The notes below the pieces were generated by a model that did not search any database, was not told the DNA's origin, and worked only from the letters and a program-made list of their open reading frames with translations. Below are positions 5,849 through 8,482 of a DNA stretch of 8,482 nt, piece after piece (the first letter of the stretch is position 1; each line of letters starts with the position of its first letter). The stretch lies in contig CAYUKO010000154.1 in NCBI GenBank assembly GCA_964445375.1, forward strand, positions 1 to 8,482, written 5' to 3'. The DNA is from COE1 sp964445375 (GTDB lineage Bacteria > Bacillota > Clostridia > Lachnospirales > Lachnospiraceae). The translations under genes and the position numbers were made by a program.

Positions 5849-6697
5849 GTGGAAGTAATACTGGCAAAATCATCAGGCTTTTGCTTTGGTGTAAAACGTG
5901 CTGTGGATAAGGTATATGAGCAGACCGAGCAAGGGAAAAAGATATACACATATGGTCCGATTATCCATAACGAAGAGGTTGTAAAAGATCTTGAAGAAAA
6001 AGGCGTAAAGGTATTGGAAGGTAAGGACGAGTTAGAGGCTCTTAGTGAGGGAAGTGTTGTAATACGTTCCCATGGAGTGTCAAAAGAAATATGTGATTTG
6101 ATTGAAGAGAAGGGTCTGGAATGTATTGATGCGACATGTCCTTTTGTAAAGAGAATTCATAACATTGTCCAGAAGGAAAGTGAAGATGGAAGAAGAATCA
6201 TCATTATAGGTAATGATGGTCATCCGGAAGTAGAAGGAATCAAAGGCTGGTCCAAAACGCCTGCAACCGTGATAGAATCAAGGGAAGAAGCGGAAGATTT
6301 CAAGGCCGAAAAAGACGAAAAACTATGTATCGTATCCCAAACGACATTTAACTACAAGAAATTTAAAGAATTAGTTGAAATTTTTCAAAAAAAAGGTTAT
6401 GATATAATTGTTGCGAATACTATTTGCAATGCGACAGAAGAACGTCAAAAGGAAGCAAGCGAATTAGCGGCAAAAGTTGACGTTATGATTGTGATAGGTG
6501 GTACTCATAGTTCCAATACGCGTAAGCTCTATGAGCTTTGCAAAAGTGAATGTGAGAATACTTACTATATACAGACACTGGCAGACCTGCAATTAGAATT
6601 ACCTAATTCTGTAGAACTAGTGGGCATCACAGCGGGGGCTTCTACCCCAAACAAAATAATTGAGGAGGTTCAAAATTATGTCAGAATTAACTTTTGA
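5849..6697 (+). CDS. ispH: 4-hydroxy-3-methylbut-2-enyl diphosphate reductase (LytB)
   Basis: The 282-residue iron-sulfur enzyme performs the last step of the non-mevalonate isoprenoid pathway, reducing HMBPP to isopentenyl and dimethylallyl diphosphate. The three cluster cysteines are present: Cys12 in SSGFCFGVKRAV, Cys97 in DATCPFV and Cys193 in NTICNATEERQ. Substrate-binding residues are also visible: His40 in GPIIHN, His75 in SHGVS, His125 and Glu127 in GHPEVEG, Thr166 in SQTT, and GGTHSSNTRK (217-226). The last motif is GITAGASTP (259-267), followed by a short tail. The start is GTG 5849 with GAGGG (5838-5842) six bases upstream. The gene overlaps the S1 gene by 20 bp in a different frame. 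Many Clostridia have these two as a single fused protein; here the stop TGA (6695-6697) separates them. Confidence 0.96.
   Translation: MEVILAKSSGFCFGVKRAVDKVYEQTEQGKKIYTYGPIIHNEEVVKDLEEKGVKVLEGKDELEALSEGSVVIRSHGVSKEICDLIEEKGLECIDATCPFVKRIHNIVQKESEDGRRIIIIGNDGHPEVEGIKGWSKTPATVIESREEAEDFKAEKDEKLCIVSQTTFNYKKFKELVEIFQKKGYDIIVANTICNATEERQKEASELAAKVDVMIVIGGTHSSNTRKLYELCKSECENTYYIQTLADLQLELPNSVELVGITAGASTPNKIIEEVQNYVRINF
6662..6668 (+). promoter_or_regulatory. Strong ribosome binding site of the S1 gene inside ispH
   Basis: GAGGAGG lies nine bases before ATG 6678 and within the coding end of ispH (codons for Glu-Glu-Val). It supports independent initiation of the S1 protein at 6678, even though this start is upstream of the ispH stop. 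Confidence 0.8.
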
Positions 6698-7805
6698 ACA
6701 AATGTTAGAAGAATCATGCAAAACAATCCATTCGGGAGAGGTAGTTGAAGGTACAGTTATTGATGTTAAACCAGACGAAGTTATCATCAACATTGGTTTT
6801 AAAGCAGATGGTATCCTTACAAGAAGCGAATATACCAATGAACCAAATGTAGATTTGACTACTGTTGTAAAACCGGGCGATACCATGGAAGTTAAGGTAT
6901 TAAAGGTGAACGATGGAGAAGGTCAGGTAACACTTACCTACAAGAGACTTGCAGCAGAAAAAGGAAATAAGAGAATCGAAGAAGCATTTAATAATCAGGA
7001 AGTGCTGACTGCAAAAGTGACACAGGTATTAGAGGGCGGTTTAAGTGTAGTAGTTGATGAAGTAAGAATTTTCATCCCTGCAAGCCTGGTATCTGATACT
7101 TATGAAAAAGATTTAAGCAAATATGCAGGACAGGATATTGAGTTTGTAATTACAGAATACAATCCAAAGAGAAGAAGATACATCGGTAACCGCAAGGTTT
7201 TAGTAGCCGCAAAGAGAGCTGAATTACAGAAGGAATTATTTGAAAGAATCCATGAAGGAGATGTAGTAGAAGGTACTGTTAAGAATGTGACAGATTTCGG
7301 TGCATTTATCGATTTAGGCGGAGCAGACGGACTTCTTCACATTTCAGAGATGTCTTGGGGAAGAGTAGAAAACCCTAAGAAAGTATTCAAGGTTGGCGAT
7401 AAAGTTAACGTTCTTATTAAAGAAATTTCAGGAACAAAGATTGCACTCAGTTTAAAATTTGAAGATGCGAATCCTTGGAAAGATGCAGATGTGAAATATG
7501 CTGTTGGAAATGTTGTAACCGGTAAAGTTGCAAGAATGACTGATTTCGGTGCATTTGTTGAATTGGAGACAGGTGTGGATGCGTTACTTCATGTTTCTCA
7601 GATTTCCAAAGAACATATTGAAAAACCGGCTGATGTATTAAAAGTTGGTGATGAAGTAACTGCTAAGGTTGTGGACTTTAATGAAGCAGATAAGAAAATC
7701 AGTCTTAGTGTAAAAGCTCTTTTGGCTCCTGAAGCAGAAGAAAGCGAAGAAGAAGCGGATGTAGTTTCTGTAGATGTGGATGCAGTAATTGCTGAACAGG
7801 AATAA
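6678..7805 (+). CDS. rpsA: S1 RNA-binding domain protein, ribosomal protein S1 homologue
   Basis: This encodes a 375-residue protein with four S1 (OB-fold) RNA-binding domains at roughly residues 19-90, 106-177, 193-262 and 275-348. Domains 3 and 4 are the most canonical, with GTVKNVTDFGAFIDLGGADGLLHISEMSWGRV and GKVARMTDFGAFVELETGVDALLHVSQIS. Domain 2 is more divergent, ending in YNPKRRRYIGNRKVLVAAKR as in S1 proteins. The tail (350-375) is acidic, with a Glu/Ser-rich run. Gram-positive S1 homologues commonly have four domains rather than the six of E. coli, and their role in translation initiation is less certain. ATG 6678 is chosen for the GAGGAGG site; an upstream in-frame TTG at 6660 is unlikely. 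It overlaps ispH by 20 bp, which suggests coupled translation. Confidence 0.92.
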   Translation: MSELTFEQMLEESCKTIHSGEVVEGTVIDVKPDEVIINIGFKADGILTRSEYTNEPNVDLTTVVKPGDTMEVKVLKVNDGEGQVTLTYKRLAAEKGNKRIEEAFNNQEVLTAKVTQVLEGGLSVVVDEVRIFIPASLVSDTYEKDLSKYAGQDIEFVITEYNPKRRRYIGNRKVLVAAKRAELQKELFERIHEGDVVEGTVKNVTDFGAFIDLGGADGLLHISEMSWGRVENPKKVFKVGDKVNVLIKEISGTKIALSLKFEDANPWKDADVKYAVGNVVTGKVARMTDFGAFVELETGVDALLHVSQISKEHIEKPADVLKVGDEVTAKVVDFNEADKKISLSVKALLAPEAEESEEEADVVSVDVDAVIAEQE

Positions 7806-7920
7806 AAGAAGATTATAAAGAGGCTGTCGATTTTATAATTCATAAGAAATGAACAGCACTATGTATAAAATAAAGCGACTTTAAACAAGAAAAAGTGGAG
7901 CTGTTTTGTGCATGGTGCTG

Positions 7921-7949
7921 TTGTTGTATCAAGAATATGAAATGATAAT
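7921..7949 (+). promoter_or_regulatory. Possible sigma-A type promoter before cheR
   Basis: TTGTTG (7921-7926) and GATAAT (7944-7949) are separated by 17 bases. They match consensus at four and five of six positions. Transcription would begin around 7956, leaving a short leader that still includes the AGGAG site at 7963-7967. The gap from 7806 has no convincing terminator, so read-through from the S1 gene is also possible. It holds an 8 bp inverted repeat, AACAGCAC (7852-7859) with GTGCTGTT (7915-7922), whose right arm touches the -35 box. Confidence 0.35.
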
Positions 7950-7972
7950 AAGGGGAGAAAGTAGGAGACATT

Positions 7973-8482
7973 ATGGCAGTATATGATTACGAATACTTAA
8001 AAAAAGAAGTTTATTCTTTAACTAAGATTGATTTAAATGCATATAAAGAAGCTCAGATGAAGAGAAGGATTGATGCTTTGATTGCAAAACACAAAATCAG
8101 TGGATATGATAATTTTGTTAAAGCATTAAAAACAGATAAGGAACTTTTTGAAGCCTTCGTGAATTATCTTACCATCAATGTTTCGGAATTTTATAGAAAT
8201 CCGGAACAATGGGAAGTTTTGGATAAAGAGGTTTTTCCAAGATTAATCAAAAGATTTGGTAAAAATTTAAAAATATGGAGTGCAGCATGCTCTACCGGTG
8301 ACGAGCCATATTCTCTAGTTATGGCTCTTTCCAAACATGTGCCATTAAATAATATTAAGATTTATGCTACAGATATTGATAAACAGGTAATTGCAAAGGC
8401 AAAAGTGGGTCTGTACAACAGTAAAAGTATTGCCTGTGTTCCTGAGGAATTTAAAAAGAAATATTTTACTCAGGTAGGAGCC
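7973..8482 (+). CDS. cheR: CheR-type protein-glutamate O-methyltransferase, N-terminal part
   Basis: An open frame starts at ATG 7973 and runs off the window end after 170 codons; full CheR proteins are usually near 260-280 residues. CheR uses S-adenosylmethionine to methylate glutamates on chemoreceptors, setting adaptation in chemotaxis. The N-terminal helical domain (about residues 1-65) is followed by NVSEFYRNPEQW (69-80), matching the family NVTEFFR pattern. The SAM-binding motif is IWSAACSTGDEPYSLVMALS (101-120), and IYATDID (130-136) holds the acidic residue for the SAM ribose. The start has AGGAG (7963-7967) five bases upstream. No receptor or other chemotaxis gene lies in the window, so it may belong to a cluster further downstream or be a stand-alone copy. 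Whether C-terminal domains such as TPR or response-regulator modules are attached cannot be seen. Confidence 0.92.
   Translation, partial: MAVYDYEYLKKEVYSLTKIDLNAYKEAQMKRRIDALIAKHKISGYDNFVKALKTDKELFEAFVNYLTINVSEFYRNPEQWEVLDKEVFPRLIKRFGKNLKIWSAACSTGDEPYSLVMALSKHVPLNNIKIYATDIDKQVIAKAKVGLYNSKSIACVPEEFKKKYFTQVGA

Noticed and set aside
6387..6394. Run of eight A inside ispH as a possible slippage or frameshift site
   Set aside because: The protein continues in frame through conserved Cys193 and the final motifs, so the run is simply Gln-Lys-Lys codons; the alternative frames give nothing useful.
7812..7839. Inverted repeat after the S1 gene as a terminator
   Set aside because: The 8 bp stem is entirely A/T with a 12-base loop and no following T-run.
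1..8482. CRISPR arrays, tRNA or rRNA genes, insertion sequences, phage or defence genes
   Set aside because: None seen on either strand: no regularly spaced repeats, no transposase-like protein, no tRNA-like cloverleaf ending in CCA, and nearly all space is taken by recognisable housekeeping genes.

Overview
The window is about 8.5 kb of AT-rich DNA with every convincing gene on the + strand. Codon usage, strong GGAGG-type ribosome binding sites and gene content point to a low-GC Gram-positive anaerobe of class Clostridia, most likely family Lachnospiraceae. The supports are a sodium-pump decarboxylase with no biotin domain on its alpha subunit, and the order FAD protein / cytidylate kinase / IspH / S1. 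The taxonomic placement is inference from gene order and protein character, not from a marker search.

Region 1 (1-1959) holds the C-terminal end of a sodium-translocating carboxybiotin decarboxylase beta subunit (OadB type) and the complete carboxyltransferase subunit (OadA type). Between them is a 160 bp gap that is almost entirely a nested inverted-repeat element (361-490). A clear intrinsic terminator at 2004-2044 closes this unit. Together the two proteins decarboxylate oxaloacetate (or a related acid) through a separate biotin carrier and couple this to sodium export.

Region 2 (2045-2684) is a TetR-type regulator gene. An exact 18 bp palindrome overlaps its best -10 box, which suggests autoregulation. 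The start was moved inward on ribosome-binding-site evidence.

Region 3 (2685-7805) is a run of five co-directional genes: an RpiR-type regulator with a SIS domain, an HI0933/YhiN-type flavoprotein (one-base overlap with the regulator), cytidylate kinase (cmk), IspH (last step of the non-mevalonate isoprenoid pathway) and a four-domain S1 RNA-binding protein. The ispH and S1 genes overlap by 20 bp in different frames. In many Clostridia these two are one fused protein, so the junction is the most interesting coding point in the window.

Region 4 (7806-8482) is a 167 bp gap with a possible promoter, then the first 170 codons of a CheR-type chemotaxis methyltransferase that runs off the end.

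Most of the window is ordinary housekeeping sequence. I do not see a clearly new multi-gene system. The items most worth following are the structured 361-490 element, the ispH/S1 junction, and the palindrome before the TetR gene.
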